From positions 1-64,000 of the forward strand of contig NXFV01000167.1 of the NCBI GenBank assembly GCA_002803225.1: a DNA stretch of 64,000 nt. The letters run 5' to 3'. Shown piece by piece: positions 33,171 through 43,539 of this stretch. Below the pieces are notes generated by a model. That model was not told the origin of the DNA, searched no databases, and saw only the letters and a list, made by a program, of their open reading frames with translations. How positions within the stretch are numbered: position 1 is the stretch's first letter; each line of letters opens with the position of its first letter. The DNA is from Gamarada debralockiae. Lineage: Eukaryota; Ascomycota; Leotiomycetes; Helotiales; Hyphodiscaceae. The translations under genes and the position numbers were made by a program.

Positions 33171-35381
33171 TCAGATATACAATTTCCTCCGATCAATCTT
33201 CTTCGTCCCACCCTCCTCACCAATCGCCAGCTGTCCAACCGTAAGCGCAACACCAGTCCCAATTTCAAACCCCCTATCAATATCTCCAACATCTCCCAAC
33301 ATAACTCTCAGATTCTTCAACCCCCTCGTTCTCTGCAGCGCATCCATATTCACTCCTCCTTTCGGCATTCCCGCAAACTGACTTTCCCTAGCTATACTGC
33401 TTACGTATCCCAAATAATCTCGCGCACGGGTTTGTCTTTGGAGGATAGCAGCTGCTATAGCAGAGAGTGGGAGGACGAGGGTCGCGGCGAGGAACGCTCC
33501 GATCCAGGGGTAGGAACAGACATAGACTTCCACTTGGGACGTGATGTTCGAGGGGACTGTGAAGGTCGAGGTTTGGTTCTGGATCGCGCTCACTAGATCT
33601 CCATCATCTGTCGCTGGTCCAATATCGTCTGGGAGTGATGACGATCCGGTGAGGAACTCGGTGGAGTTGAGTATACTGCCAAACAAGAACGAGTTGATAA
33701 CCTGTCCCAAACGGATTCCAAAATCTTCGAGTGGCAAATCGAGGAATCGGGATTCGTTGCTGGTGGGATTGGGGGAAAAGGCAGGCCATTCCACGGATTG
33801 GATGAACGTATTGTCGTCCGGATTTGCTATATAATTTTGCAGGAGGTCGATATGGTTGATGCGTTGTGTAGAATTGGGGAGCAACGCGCTGATGCCGGTG
33901 AAGGTTTGGCCGAAGCTGAGATAGGTAAGTTCAGTGGGCATGTGAGGGAGCGTTGATAATCGCTGTGCGGTGACAGCACAGGTTTGCATCCCTTCAATCT
34001 TCGTGCACACAATGGTGGACTCGACGTATGCTTGACTCGGCGTGCAATATATGCTAGTGACGTTTTCCGCGCCTTCGAAATCTTGGTATAGAAGCAGGCC
34101 GGGGAAGAAAGTCATGCTTGCCACATTGTCTGGTAGGCAGTCGAGACATTTGGACGAGGAGTAAAGTTCGAGAGGAAGAAGGGCCGTTGCGTCGGGACCG
34201 AGATAGCCAATTGCCCAAGGTGTCAGAGAGGTGATATTTTGCGCACTGTTAAATGGTCCGTTTGTGGATATCAAGCCGGGATTGTAGAAATTGAGACCAT
34301 CTCGCGTGATATTTGAGGTAATGTTTTGGCAGGTTAACTCGAGATATGTGGATTCGAGATTAAATGTCGTATTTCCTGTAGGTAGGCCAAACGTTGGAAT
34401 TCCGAACAGGGAAGAGTAGGTTATAGGAGTGTTGTTGTTGTTTTGGGGGATTTGAACCCAGCCGTCTGAATCCTCTGGAATGTTGGAAAGGCTGGAGAAA
34501 TAGGGGATTTTGACATTGCCCCACAGATCCATGCTTCCGTTCTTGACATCTGGTGAAGCAAGCAAAGAAGCGCTAAATAAGGAGGCGAACCCTGAAAACC
34601 AGGTGTCGTAGAATTGGGTGTATCCAGAGAAACTCGGCTGTCTTGTGTTTACATAGGTGACATTTCCTGAAGCGATTGTTGATTTGGTGGTTGTAGACAG
34701 GATCCGAAGAACTGCTTGGCTACCCAACGGAGATAAAAGCCACAGGAAAACGACTCCGATGGCCACTAAACTCCGAGAATGCAATCGGAACTGGGTAGCT
34801 ATTGCACCACCGACAGTGCGGCTTCCCATCAGCTGCTCAAGCAGTCCCAGTGCAGCACCTCGTTCCAACTTCCATGAGGCGAGTTTCACCAATGCTCTTC
34901 CAACAACAACTGAGAACACAAGAGGAAATAGTGTAGCTGCCTGATTTATGTAAGTGAGTGTGGAAAGTGAACCAAGGATGGAACTCACTCCTCGAATACA
35001 TTGTTCTAAAACATTAAGCTCATGTTTTCCAGTCACTCTCCCATTAACCCGTATGACCGCGCCAGCGAGCGCAAAAAATGGTAACCCAACAATCATCATC
35101 AAAATGTCAAGAAACAAATCTCGCCACCATTGTCGTCTTGATCTTCGAAGAGTCTGAGGATCGAATGACCAGTCAGGAAACCTCGGGTCGCTCTGCCGTG
35201 ATGTAGTGGGAAATCGGAAGTGACTCGTCGCGGAATATTCAAACAAATTTTTAGGAGAAGGCAGTAAATGTCTAGATTCTGATTGATGTCTTGAATGCCC
35301 AGTACCACGTCGCGGCGACTCTGAGATCTCCATTTCTCGGTCCAATGCTCGAATGCCGGCAACCTCACCATCACGTGACAT
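33171..35381 (-). CDS. Orphan multi-pass membrane glycoprotein
   Basis: Single exon, 736 residues. The N-terminus is polar and Arg/Ser-rich. Three hydrophobic segments follow at roughly 90-110 (LFLDILMMIVGLPFFALAGAV), 145-165 (ATLFPLVFSVVVGRALV) and 205-225 (LVAIGVVFLWLLSPLG). Then comes a loop of about 400 residues with more than ten N-glycosylation sequons and several cysteines, and a last helix near 640-660 (AFLAATLVLPLSAIAAAIL). The C-terminus should be cytosolic. This topology, with a big glycosylated outer loop, is common in uncharacterised Pezizomycotina proteins. No enzymatic motif is visible and I do not assign a function. Confidence 0.85.
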   Translation of the reverse strand: MSRDGEVAGIRALDREMEISESPRRGTGHSRHQSESRHLLPSPKNLFEYSATSHFRFPTTSRQSDPRFPDWSFDPQTLRRSRRQWWRDLFLDILMMIVGLPFFALAGAVIRVNGRVTGKHELNVLEQCIRGVSSILGSLSTLTYINQAATLFPLVFSVVVGRALVKLASWKLERGAALGLLEQLMGSRTVGGAIATQFRLHSRSLVAIGVVFLWLLSPLGSQAVLRILSTTTKSTIASGNVTYVNTRQPSFSGYTQFYDTWFSGFASLFSASLLASPDVKNGSMDLWGNVKIPYFSSLSNIPEDSDGWVQIPQNNNNTPITYSSLFGIPTFGLPTGNTTFNLESTYLELTCQNITSNITRDGLNFYNPGLISTNGPFNSAQNITSLTPWAIGYLGPDATALLPLELYSSSKCLDCLPDNVASMTFFPGLLLYQDFEGAENVTSIYCTPSQAYVESTIVCTKIEGMQTCAVTAQRLSTLPHMPTELTYLSFGQTFTGISALLPNSTQRINHIDLLQNYIANPDDNTFIQSVEWPAFSPNPTSNESRFLDLPLEDFGIRLGQVINSFLFGSILNSTEFLTGSSSLPDDIGPATDDGDLVSAIQNQTSTFTVPSNITSQVEVYVCSYPWIGAFLAATLVLPLSAIAAAILQRQTRARDYLGYVSSIARESQFAGMPKGGVNMDALQRTRGLKNLRVMLGDVGDIDRGFEIGTGVALTVGQLAIGEEGGTKKIDRRKLYI

Positions 35382-35783
35382 TACTCAACACGACCTGTTT
35401 CAACAGACTTGCTTTTTAGCAAGCGTCGAAAGCAATGAACGAATGAAACGAAACTCATCGTGAAGCTACTGGTGGTAGCCTTATAATGGTTGGAGAAGGA
35501 TTGCTGTGGGAACGTGGTGAGACCTATTTCTGGAAAAAACCTGGTGGTCTGTGTCCCTCGCAAGACCCCTTGTTCGTTCGCATGAAATCTGAGCTCAGCC
35601 GCACGGGAGAGCCTGATAAGAACTCCCGCCGTCAGCCCAAACAGTGGCCCATGGCCGTCGATCCGGTTGGTTGCCACACCCATGCTGATCACAATGAAAA
35701 AACAATTGGGGAACGAAGCGTGAAGAACTGTTGGTACACGCAGGATGTATAGAATGAACGCTTATATGCAACCAATATCTAAT
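35382..35783. other. Intergenic, no gene seen
   Basis: Promoter of the membrane-protein gene and 3' flank of the LHS1 gene. Two short ORFs without features. Confidence 0.5.
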
Positions 35784-38700
35784 TCACAGCTCATCATGGG
35801 GTTTCTTCTCCGTTTCCTCATTCCCTGTCTCTTTTCCCGCTTTCGATGCAGCTTCGTCCGTTTTTATGCTCTCTCCCGCGTTTGCCGCTTGATTCTTCTC
35901 AAGGAATGCCAATAATTCTTCCTCATTGAATTCTCCGTTCTCGCCAACCTTGAATATTGGTGGCTTGCTCCCATCTCCAAAATCCAGGGATGCTCCAGCT
36001 TTATCCGCCGAGTCGGTCTTCGACTTGTTCTTCTTGACTTTTGCACCTTTGGGCGGCTTTACCGGTTTTCGGCTGGTCTTATGTGGTCGCTTCATGCTCT
36101 TCATGAGAATATCCACATGCATATCCGTGAGCTCTTTGGTTTTCGCCGTGAGATCTTTAACCAAAAGGACAGGGTCGTCACTAGGAGAAAGCTTCTCTTG
36201 CTCGGCAAGTTTTTCTGCGAGCCATTTGGTGACGGAATCGTACAGAGATTGCGGGCGGATAAGATCGTCGGCAGTGTAGGTGGGCGGGTCAAGGGTTTCC
36301 TCTTCAGGTGGTGCAGATACCGTTGCTGTGGCATCGTTGTCCTCCAGATCGGCAAAATCACTATCAGTTGCAGATTTAGTAGGGTTGGCAGATGCGGCTG
36401 ATTTCGATGCGCTGAATGAGGAGTGGATCTTCGTGTCGTTCTCAATTTGTCCCGTGACACCGTCGATAACTTGTTTTGTCTCATTGATGGCTTGTTGCAA
36501 GGCTTTGAGCGCCTCTGGTCGCCCAGCAGCTTCCTCTTTTCGCAACTCAATGGGTCCGACAATGTCTTTCATTTCCTTAAGCTTGGCTTTCAATTCTTCG
36601 CGTGTTGCATCTGAGCCACCAGAATAGATCCACTCGCTCGCAGCTTTGGCTTTAGTCTCCAGGTTGCTTCTCTCCTCCTCCGTTGACGCAGCAACAAAGT
36701 CTTCGTTGTCCAAGAAGTCTCTCGCTTTGTAAGTGAAGCCTTCAAGCTGGTTCAACGCCTCTTCCCGTAATCTTCGGGAGCGATCTGAATCGTCAAATGC
36801 GGTAAGGCGATCCTTCATCCGGCTCTTCTCCAACGCTGGCAATTGTGGACGACCCTTAATCTCAATACTGTACTCCAAGGGGATCACCTCGAGATGCTTG
36901 GACGTCTTCGACTTGGTGTCCTTGGCATCTTTCGACTCCTTGGCGGAGGCGGAGGAGGACGTTGATGAAGTCGTAGCTGAAGTAGTGGCGGTCTCAGTTG
37001 TGCTGCTCTCGAGAAGCTCCTCGCCATCCTCTGACAGTGGAACCTGGTCTTTCTTACCAAATCCGAAGAGACCTTTCACACTATCAACCATACTCTCCTT
37101 CTCAACGTCCTCAACCTCGCAATCAAGAACAAGTTTCAGGATTTCGACCTCGCCGTCGACTGGACTGAGACGAGTACTGAGCTGAATATTGATTCCAGCA
37201 TCATCGCAGCCAAATTTGGTCTTAAGCTGAGCGACTGACTCGTTGAGGTTCTGCGTCGTGACTGCAATGAGTTCCTTCTCAGCCGAACCAGGAGAAACGT
37301 TTTCCGAGGATGCAACATGTTGGTAGAATTTTATTGTAAAGGGGTCTTCTTGATTTTTGAAGCTGTACTGCTTCTCAGCGCCAAGGAAGGATGTTGGCTG
37401 CCACAATCTTTGATGTTGGGGCTTTCCGTAAATGTTGGTCCATTTGATCCCGGCAGCATAAGCGGCCCCGTCGGAACTTCTGATTTCCTTTACGCGGAAG
37501 GATGGGCTGAGCACGGCTCCTCTGAAACCGGCGCCAAACACAGCCGCCTCATCCGCATTCACATTGGTTCGGACCTTATCCGCACTGCCCATGAACTTCT
37601 CAAGTTCCTTCTGGACAAATGGGGTTCGAATAGCCCCACCATGTAGGATGACGGAGTCAAGGTCTGTGACCTCCAAATCTGCCATGTCCAGGGCTTTTTG
37701 CATCGCGACGCTGATCCGTGCTGCGTGAGACTCAGTCAGCTTCTCGAAGTCTGCCCGACTGATCTTATATCGGAAATCGATATCTTCGTAGAGACCTTCA
37801 AAGCTGGCCTGGGTGTTGGTGTTGGCACTGAGGACTTGTCTCAGTCGCTCAGCTTCTTTCCAGAGCTTGGCGGCCGCTCGTCCATGACCTTTAACTGCTT
37901 CGATGGTCGGTGATAAACTCTTTGCTGCCTTGGACTCAACGAATTGAGCGATCATATCATCCACGATGACGGCATTGAGAGCATCGCCTCCAAGTGTTCT
38001 GTCCCATCCACTGCCCAAGACCTGTACTTCCTGAATTGTCTTGTTGAATTTTCCAACATCCTTGACAGTCCGTCCCTGGAATTTCAAAATCGTGGCCTTT
38101 GTCGAACCAGCTCCCATATCAAACACCAGATGATATTCCGGCTTTCCACCCTCATTTACGCTGGGGAAGGTTCGAGTCGTTGCGTAGTTAAGGCCGACAG
38201 CCAATCCGTCGCTGATCAATTCCAACACCCGAAGACCTGCCAATTCTGCCGCCAATTTCACTGCTCTTTTCTCCTCGGCGGAGTAAAACGGCGGTACCGT
38301 GATGACAAGGTCCTTGACTTTGCTTCCCGCAAGAGCCTCCGCATTCTTCTGTATGTTTTGAAGCTCCATTGCCAAGATCTCCTCCACACTAAATGCCTCC
38401 TCATCCTCCGCAAATGCCCCACTTCGGAATGCTGCTGTGCTTTTTGTCTTCTCGGCCTCTAATCGTAGGGCGGGATGTCTCGATGCGTATTCTTTGACCA
38501 CGGTATTGTCTGCGGGCAGACCCAAGAGGACTTTGAGGTTGGGGTAGACATCTCCAGGAAATCTTGCAGCCAAAGCCACAGCGTCGGATCCGTATGCTCG
38601 TTCGGGGAATGTTCCACTCTGGGGGTTCTTGATAGGTTTGAAAGCTACGGCGGAAACTTCTTTTCGTCGAGAGTCTTTGGTAAGGACAATTTCGAGAGGG

Positions 38701-38864
38701 ATTCCTGGCTTGACAAGAGCTGCTTTAATGTATTCGGTGCCCAGATCCACGCCAAGCACTGCGGATGCAGCCAGTGCAGTAGAACTGAAGATAAAAAAGA
38801 GGCACAGTATGACCAAAATAGGTGAAGATAAAATTCTATTCGAGGATTGTCGTGAGGAACCCAT
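35784..38864 (-). CDS. LHS1: ER-lumenal Hsp70-family chaperone LHS1 (GRP170/HYOU1-type)
   Basis: Acts in the ER lumen as a large Hsp70-like holdase and nucleotide-exchange factor for Kar2/BiP. Single exon, 1026 residues. The signal peptide is a hydrophobic stretch at about 13-33 (PILVILCLFFIFSSTALA). The ATPase domain begins VLGVDLGTEYIKAALV and has the phosphate-2 loop FDMGAGSTKATI and the adenosine motif ILHGGAIRTPFVQ. A Ser/Thr-rich acidic loop lies near 640-690. A helical C-terminal domain follows, then a KKNKSK region and the retrieval signal HDEL at the very end. The frame stays open upstream to a Met at 39056, but the Met at 38864 is preferred because it places the signal peptide at the N-terminus. 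Confidence 0.95.
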   Translation of the reverse strand: MGSSRQSSNRILSSPILVILCLFFIFSSTALAASAVLGVDLGTEYIKAALVKPGIPLEIVLTKDSRRKEVSAVAFKPIKNPQSGTFPERAYGSDAVALAARFPGDVYPNLKVLLGLPADNTVVKEYASRHPALRLEAEKTKSTAAFRSGAFAEDEEAFSVEEILAMELQNIQKNAEALAGSKVKDLVITVPPFYSAEEKRAVKLAAELAGLRVLELISDGLAVGLNYATTRTFPSVNEGGKPEYHLVFDMGAGSTKATILKFQGRTVKDVGKFNKTIQEVQVLGSGWDRTLGGDALNAVIVDDMIAQFVESKAAKSLSPTIEAVKGHGRAAAKLWKEAERLRQVLSANTNTQASFEGLYEDIDFRYKISRADFEKLTESHAARISVAMQKALDMADLEVTDLDSVILHGGAIRTPFVQKELEKFMGSADKVRTNVNADEAAVFGAGFRGAVLSPSFRVKEIRSSDGAAYAAGIKWTNIYGKPQHQRLWQPTSFLGAEKQYSFKNQEDPFTIKFYQHVASSENVSPGSAEKELIAVTTQNLNESVAQLKTKFGCDDAGINIQLSTRLSPVDGEVEILKLVLDCEVEDVEKESMVDSVKGLFGFGKKDQVPLSEDGEELLESSTTETATTSATTSSTSSSASAKESKDAKDTKSKTSKHLEVIPLEYSIEIKGRPQLPALEKSRMKDRLTAFDDSDRSRRLREEALNQLEGFTYKARDFLDNEDFVAASTEEERSNLETKAKAASEWIYSGGSDATREELKAKLKEMKDIVGPIELRKEEAAGRPEALKALQQAINETKQVIDGVTGQIENDTKIHSSFSASKSAASANPTKSATDSDFADLEDNDATATVSAPPEEETLDPPTYTADDLIRPQSLYDSVTKWLAEKLAEQEKLSPSDDPVLLVKDLTAKTKELTDMHVDILMKSMKRPHKTSRKPVKPPKGAKVKKNKSKTDSADKAGASLDFGDGSKPPIFKVGENGEFNEEELLAFLEKNQAANAGESIKTDEAASKAGKETGNEETEKKPHDEL

Positions 38865-39603
38865 GGTTGCGAAATTTCGCGGGGGGACTGCTGAAGGAGT
38901 GAAGCAGTCGACAGGATAAAGGTAGGAGGGACAGTTTATATGGGGGGTAAAATAACCAACATAGAATCTGTCCACAACTCTGCAGCACCTGTTTGCAAGA
39001 GATTGTCCGGCGAAGCTTGGTTGTCGAGTTATCCTTGTCTTCTCACAAAAGGACACGGTATTTCGAAGCTTTGGACACTCCAGTCCAAAATTTGGGTTTG
39101 TGCCTGAAACTTTAAATATTGGGCGCCCTAGAGCTAAGGCAGGAACGGGGCGGGGGCCATGACATAAGCGGCAACTTCACGCTTCTCGATTGCATGAAGG
39201 GTAGACAGTGAGGAGTGAAAATGGACAACAATAAGCAAAGCATATCCACATGGCTGGTTGGATCTGAACGAATAACCCTCACAAATCAGCAGATGCATCA
39301 TTTTTACTTTCTTTCTTGCCGCCCTCACTGTTGCTATGCACGACTGACAGTTCCTTAACATCCACAAACCTCCAAGTCAGGGATCCTTATGCAGTCATAA
39401 CCTCGTTGGAATATTCTGGCGGGCGACGTGCCTCTGTCAATCAATCATGGAACATTAATCCTATCCTCGAAGAACTATATATTCGCAGATTCCACAAGAA
39501 TCAGACCCTTCCATAACAATTCCAGTACCGACCTCAACCGGCTTCACACGAGCGTACCATTCGCATACCTCCAGCCCATCAAAAACACATCTCTCCAGTC
39601 ACA
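38865..39603. other. Divergent promoter region of LHS1 and the acetyltransferase
   Basis: About 740 bp between two divergent starts. No further gene. In-frame codons upstream of LHS1 (to 39056) are taken as leader. Confidence 0.5.
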
Positions 39604-40444
39604 ATGTCAGGAACTCCTTTCATCTCCTTCCTGGGGCCTTCGAACCTCAATGAATACGACCGCAAAAAGAGACCATCCGAACAGCCATCCACCATCCCGA
39701 AGACATTCATCGATGCCATGGAGGTTAGAGAGCAGGTGTTTGTCATAGAGCAAGGCGTGCCATTGGAAAACGAGTTTGATTCGGACGATGCTCGAGCGTG
39801 TCACTGGGTAAGTTAGTTCTCGTCCTTTGACGTGCACTCAGTAACTGAAAATGCAGGTGGTCTATGCCTCAATCAATACTACGACTGATCCAGAAATAAA
39901 AGATGTAGAAGGCAACATCATCCAACACAAACGGAGTGTCACGAAAACAACTCCAGTGGGTACCATCCGCTTGGTCCCATTTCCCCATGCTCCACATCCA
40001 GAACCGGGGTCGAAATTTACTTTCGACGCTTCCAAGGAAGAGTCAACCAGCCCTCCGCCCTACATAGTCGATCGAGCTACAACATATCATGATGGAATCG
40101 AGCCTTACATAAAGCTAGGGAGGATAGCGGTTGTGAAGGAATTCAGGGGCTCGGGAATTGCGAAGATACTGGCGAATGCCGCCATAACTTGGGCGCAGCA
40201 GAATCCAACGTTTTTCAACCCTTCCGTTGCAGCCATGGGAATGGAGAAACTGGGTGCCAAGCGTCCGGATGAGATACCCGTGTGGAAGGGTTTAATGTGT
40301 GTACATGCCCAAGAGCAAGTGGAAAAGACCTGGGAGAAGTGGGGTTTCAAGACTGACGAAAAAATGGGAAAGTGGGATGAGGAAGGAATTATACATGTTG
40401 GAATGTTCCGGAGGCTCAACATCGAGAAACAATCACCATCATGA
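39604..40444 (+). CDS. GNAT-family N-acetyltransferase
   Basis: Exons 39604-39807 and 39857-40444 (49-nt intron) give 263 residues. The N-terminal part (FIDAMEVREQVFVIEQGVPLENEFD) is the start of a GNAT fold. The acetyl-CoA-binding region follows as GTIRLVP, then LGRIAVVKEFRGSGIAKILANAAITWA, where RGSGIA is the pyrophosphate-binding R/Q-x-x-G-x-A loop. The last strand is KTWEKWGFKTDEKMGKWDEEGI. The insert between the two halves is longer than in the minimal fold, and the protein resembles fungal proteins loosely annotated as glucosamine-phosphate-type acetyltransferases. Substrate unknown. Confidence 0.88.
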
Positions 40445-41149
40445 AGAAATGAACCTCAGTCAACTTTTTCGGAACTCCAATGGATACCCTCATACACACG
40501 ATGTGAATCCCCATGATTAGATGGCGTTCTACGTCCTTTGAACAGTGAACCACTGACGATGGGAAGATTGAAGATGGTGAGAGCTGACAGATCTCGAGTC
40601 TCCAAGTTGCAGAAAGAGTATCCAATGGTTAGACGAGATATTCCTGACTGCCTGGAAAGAATGCCACAAACGCTCTGCACAATCAACCCAGCAGAGCACA
40701 GAGGTATTCGATGATTTCGGCCAGGTTTTGTGAACTCTGGAGGACCATCACGATTTCAATGCTTACTGAGATCTGAGATGTTCACCATTTCCATATTCAG
40801 AAGTAACCTGCGAGGTAGTTGCTGTAAGTCTTACACTGGAACTCTTTCCAGTCTATCGCGGGTCGATTTTGACGCTAATATCACGTGTCGGGTACGACTT
40901 TGTTCCCGCACAGTGGGAGAGCATCGCACTTGTTAATCTGATTGCTTGATCTTTCAATGATTTAGAGCGCCTGCATTTTGTGGACGCTGATGCTTTGCTG
41001 TCTTCGATCGCGTCTTATCTCTGCTTAGCAGCCCAAGTGTGAGGCATTGGCCTGTTCTGGATCGTAGCACAGCTGCTCTATCCGACGCAGCCATTCTGAT
41101 TCGCCAGCATTAACTCCAAACTAAAGTCTACGCATGTTGGCATACCAGG
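40445..41149. other. Intergenic, no gene seen
   Basis: 3' flank of the acetyltransferase. Short overlapping ORFs only. Confidence 0.5.
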
Positions 41150-42340
41150 GGTTCGCGGAGCCTCACGTGGTTGCAGTACTTGCAACAAAGAAAAGTACTG
41201 GTAAGCGCTACTCATTCTCTTTATTAATTGCAACGACAGTTGGCATTACTCTCCTATTTTGGTTGTTGCAGTTCTCGTTGTGTTCGCTGCTGTTGTTGCT
41301 GATGTTAGGATAATGTGATCTCCAACGCCCCCAGTGTCGCCGTTGCATCAAAGCTGGGATCCGGTGCGGTGAGTATGAAAAGACCGCTACTTTTGTCAAC
41401 CTTGATGCTTCGAACATCAATAGCTTATGACGAAAGACTCTGGCAAATGCATTCAAAGATGTCTCAAAAGAACGAAAACTATCCTCGCCGGAGAAGCGCT
41501 CGACCTCTGGCAGTAGGGAGTCATCATGCTCGAAGTCCCCACCTCAGCCGTGTGTGTGATCACCAGATGCTGAGCAACGTGTAAATCCTCGAGCAGTACT
41601 TGAGATGGCAACTCGAGATGCAACTGTCTCGACAACGCTCAAGGACCTTCAAGTTTTACGGAATACCGAGGCCCAATGCTCGACCTTATGGATAGATATT
41701 ACGTGGCAGACGGAACTGCTCTCCACCAGGCCAACTCTACCTTGCCATCAATTGACTTTCTAGCCCGTCTGCGCTATTCGAATTTCTGCTTCAGCTACAG
41801 CATTGACACGATGTGGGCAAGTCAATCACGATAACAGGGTTGTCTATCAAGGGACTGCACAATATGTCAAGCCCATCACCGCTTTGCAGACATCCCTTCG
41901 AGATTCCAAATTGGTGTATGAAGACGAAAATCTTGCTGTTTGCGTATGAGGCACGAGGAGCTGTTGTATATCATTCTCATCATAACCACCGACATCCTTG
42001 CAGTTGATACATGGAATGGGGCAATCGCTCGCACCGTGGCTAAGCCATATGGACGGAGTAAGTGAGCTCATCTTGCTCAGAGGTCTTGGGAGTCACCGAA
42101 CCGACCTTGCACGTCTCAAATCTCTATACCATGGGCCTTTACATTTTAACTCCAGCCTACAACTTCGCCAGAGATTGGCCCAGCTGGTACGAGTTGTTTA
42201 GCCCAACTTATGTTCATTTTCCCTGTCCTTCTTTGGAGAGCAGCAATTCTAACCTTCTCCCCGAGCCTCGCTACCGCGACGGCACATCTACAAGACAAGA
42301 TACCTCTCGCCCCTTGGACGATATCCCAATATTGTACAAA
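41150..42340 (+). pseudogene. Zn2Cys6 transcription factor, heavily decayed
   Basis: No long ORF remains, but the translation is ordered. RGCSTCNKEKY stands at about 41170-41200, followed by an intron-like GTAAGCG..GTTAG stretch. Then, near 41318-41360, comes CDLQRPQCRRCIKAGIRC. Together these are the two halves of a binuclear zinc cluster with all six cysteines. In the same frame follow SKERKLSSPEKRSTSGSRES and the middle-region pattern LVYEDENLAV. WLSHMDGVSELILLRGLGSH (about 42035-42095, another frame) is typical of fungal Zn2Cys6 regulators. At least four stops and several frameshifts disable it. The first stops are TGA where CGA is plausible. The 5' and 3' limits are approximate. Confidence 0.75.
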
Positions 42341-43539
42341 TTTCATTATGTGATACGTCTTGCTCTTTTAAGAGCAAGCGTCTTAGTAGGGTGGACAGTG
42401 GTCTACAACGGGAATCCTGTAGACAACGAGAATCGAATCAACGTCCACAACTGATCAGTCGTGTGCTCAGCTCAATGACGGCTGATTTAAAGATTCCTTT
42501 GTCCCCGGACATTTGGCATCACTTACGTGGGCGGAACAGATGGGGAAGTATGAGGACGATCTTTCCTCCATTCGAGTGAGAGGGGATGCAATTAGAATAC
42601 CGTTTTGAGGACTGGAGGCGTTGGTTTTAAAGGATTCGTGGAGTGCTCTGCGCAGGTTCTCGTATTGAATTCAGCTTTGCTTGGTAATGCCTTTAGTTTA
42701 AAAAATACCCTCTGGTGTAGATATTGTTGTGCTGAAGAGATCATGGTTGTTGAAATAGATTGAAGACAACCATCCAACTCTCTCTTTCCCACCTTACACA
42801 AGATTCGTAAATTTTGGAAAAGTTGAAAAGTTGTAGAGCCGTAAGAACTATTAGCTGCAAGAAACGGATTTATCGTCGTTGAGAAACATCTCTCTTTCTT
42901 GGGATTTATAACTGGTTGCGATACGACAGACAAGGGGCAGTGAAGTTTGTAAAGAGTACGAAGGGACCATGTATCACGATAAAATTGAGCGGTCTGTGGT
43001 TGCTCGAGCTTTGAAGCAGCCTGTATTCGAAGGATTTGATTTTCTGCGTGTGGGAGAGCCGATGAGTGACTGTGCCTCCTCCAACTTCGGGATGAGATCT
43101 TTGAGACAGATTTGAGGCGTGGACGGTATAAATACATGATGAGTCTGGCAGGAAGTGAAACCTAAATATCATTGGGATACTTTGCGGGAAAATCTCAACG
43201 AATGAGTAACTTCATGGTATTAATTAAGTATTCAGCAAGCACCCATCTCAATGAGCTCTCGTGTGTCCCGAGGCACTTTCTATCCTTCAACGCCGTAGTG
43301 CTCCTCATGATGTCGTGATATATGCAGTTCCAACTTCTGGGAAGAAACTTCCTAGACCTCCAATATATACCGGTATCCTTCCCTTCGTGATTTCGTTTGT
43401 AGTCGTAAATCGACGGCCTCATTGCCAACATTCTTCTCCTTTGCGGTATCCTCGCTGCCCCACAGGCGTGCTAACCCTCATCCTCCGAATCCAAGGGGCC
43501 GTTGTAATTCCATAGACTCGTGACTTCCACCACAACGCT
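42341..43539. other. No gene accepted
   Basis: A 181-codon minus-strand ORF (42592-43137) and an overlapping 88-codon ORF in another frame have no motifs. The first part may still contain the tail of the Zn2Cys6 relic. Confidence 0.4.

Noticed and set aside
38865..39056. 64-residue N-terminal extension of LHS1
   Set aside because: The frame is open, but the extension would bury the signal peptide internally, which does not fit an ER-lumenal protein ending in HDEL.
42592..43137. 181-codon minus-strand ORF
   Set aside because: No motif, and another frame over the same bases is equally open. Not supportable as a gene.
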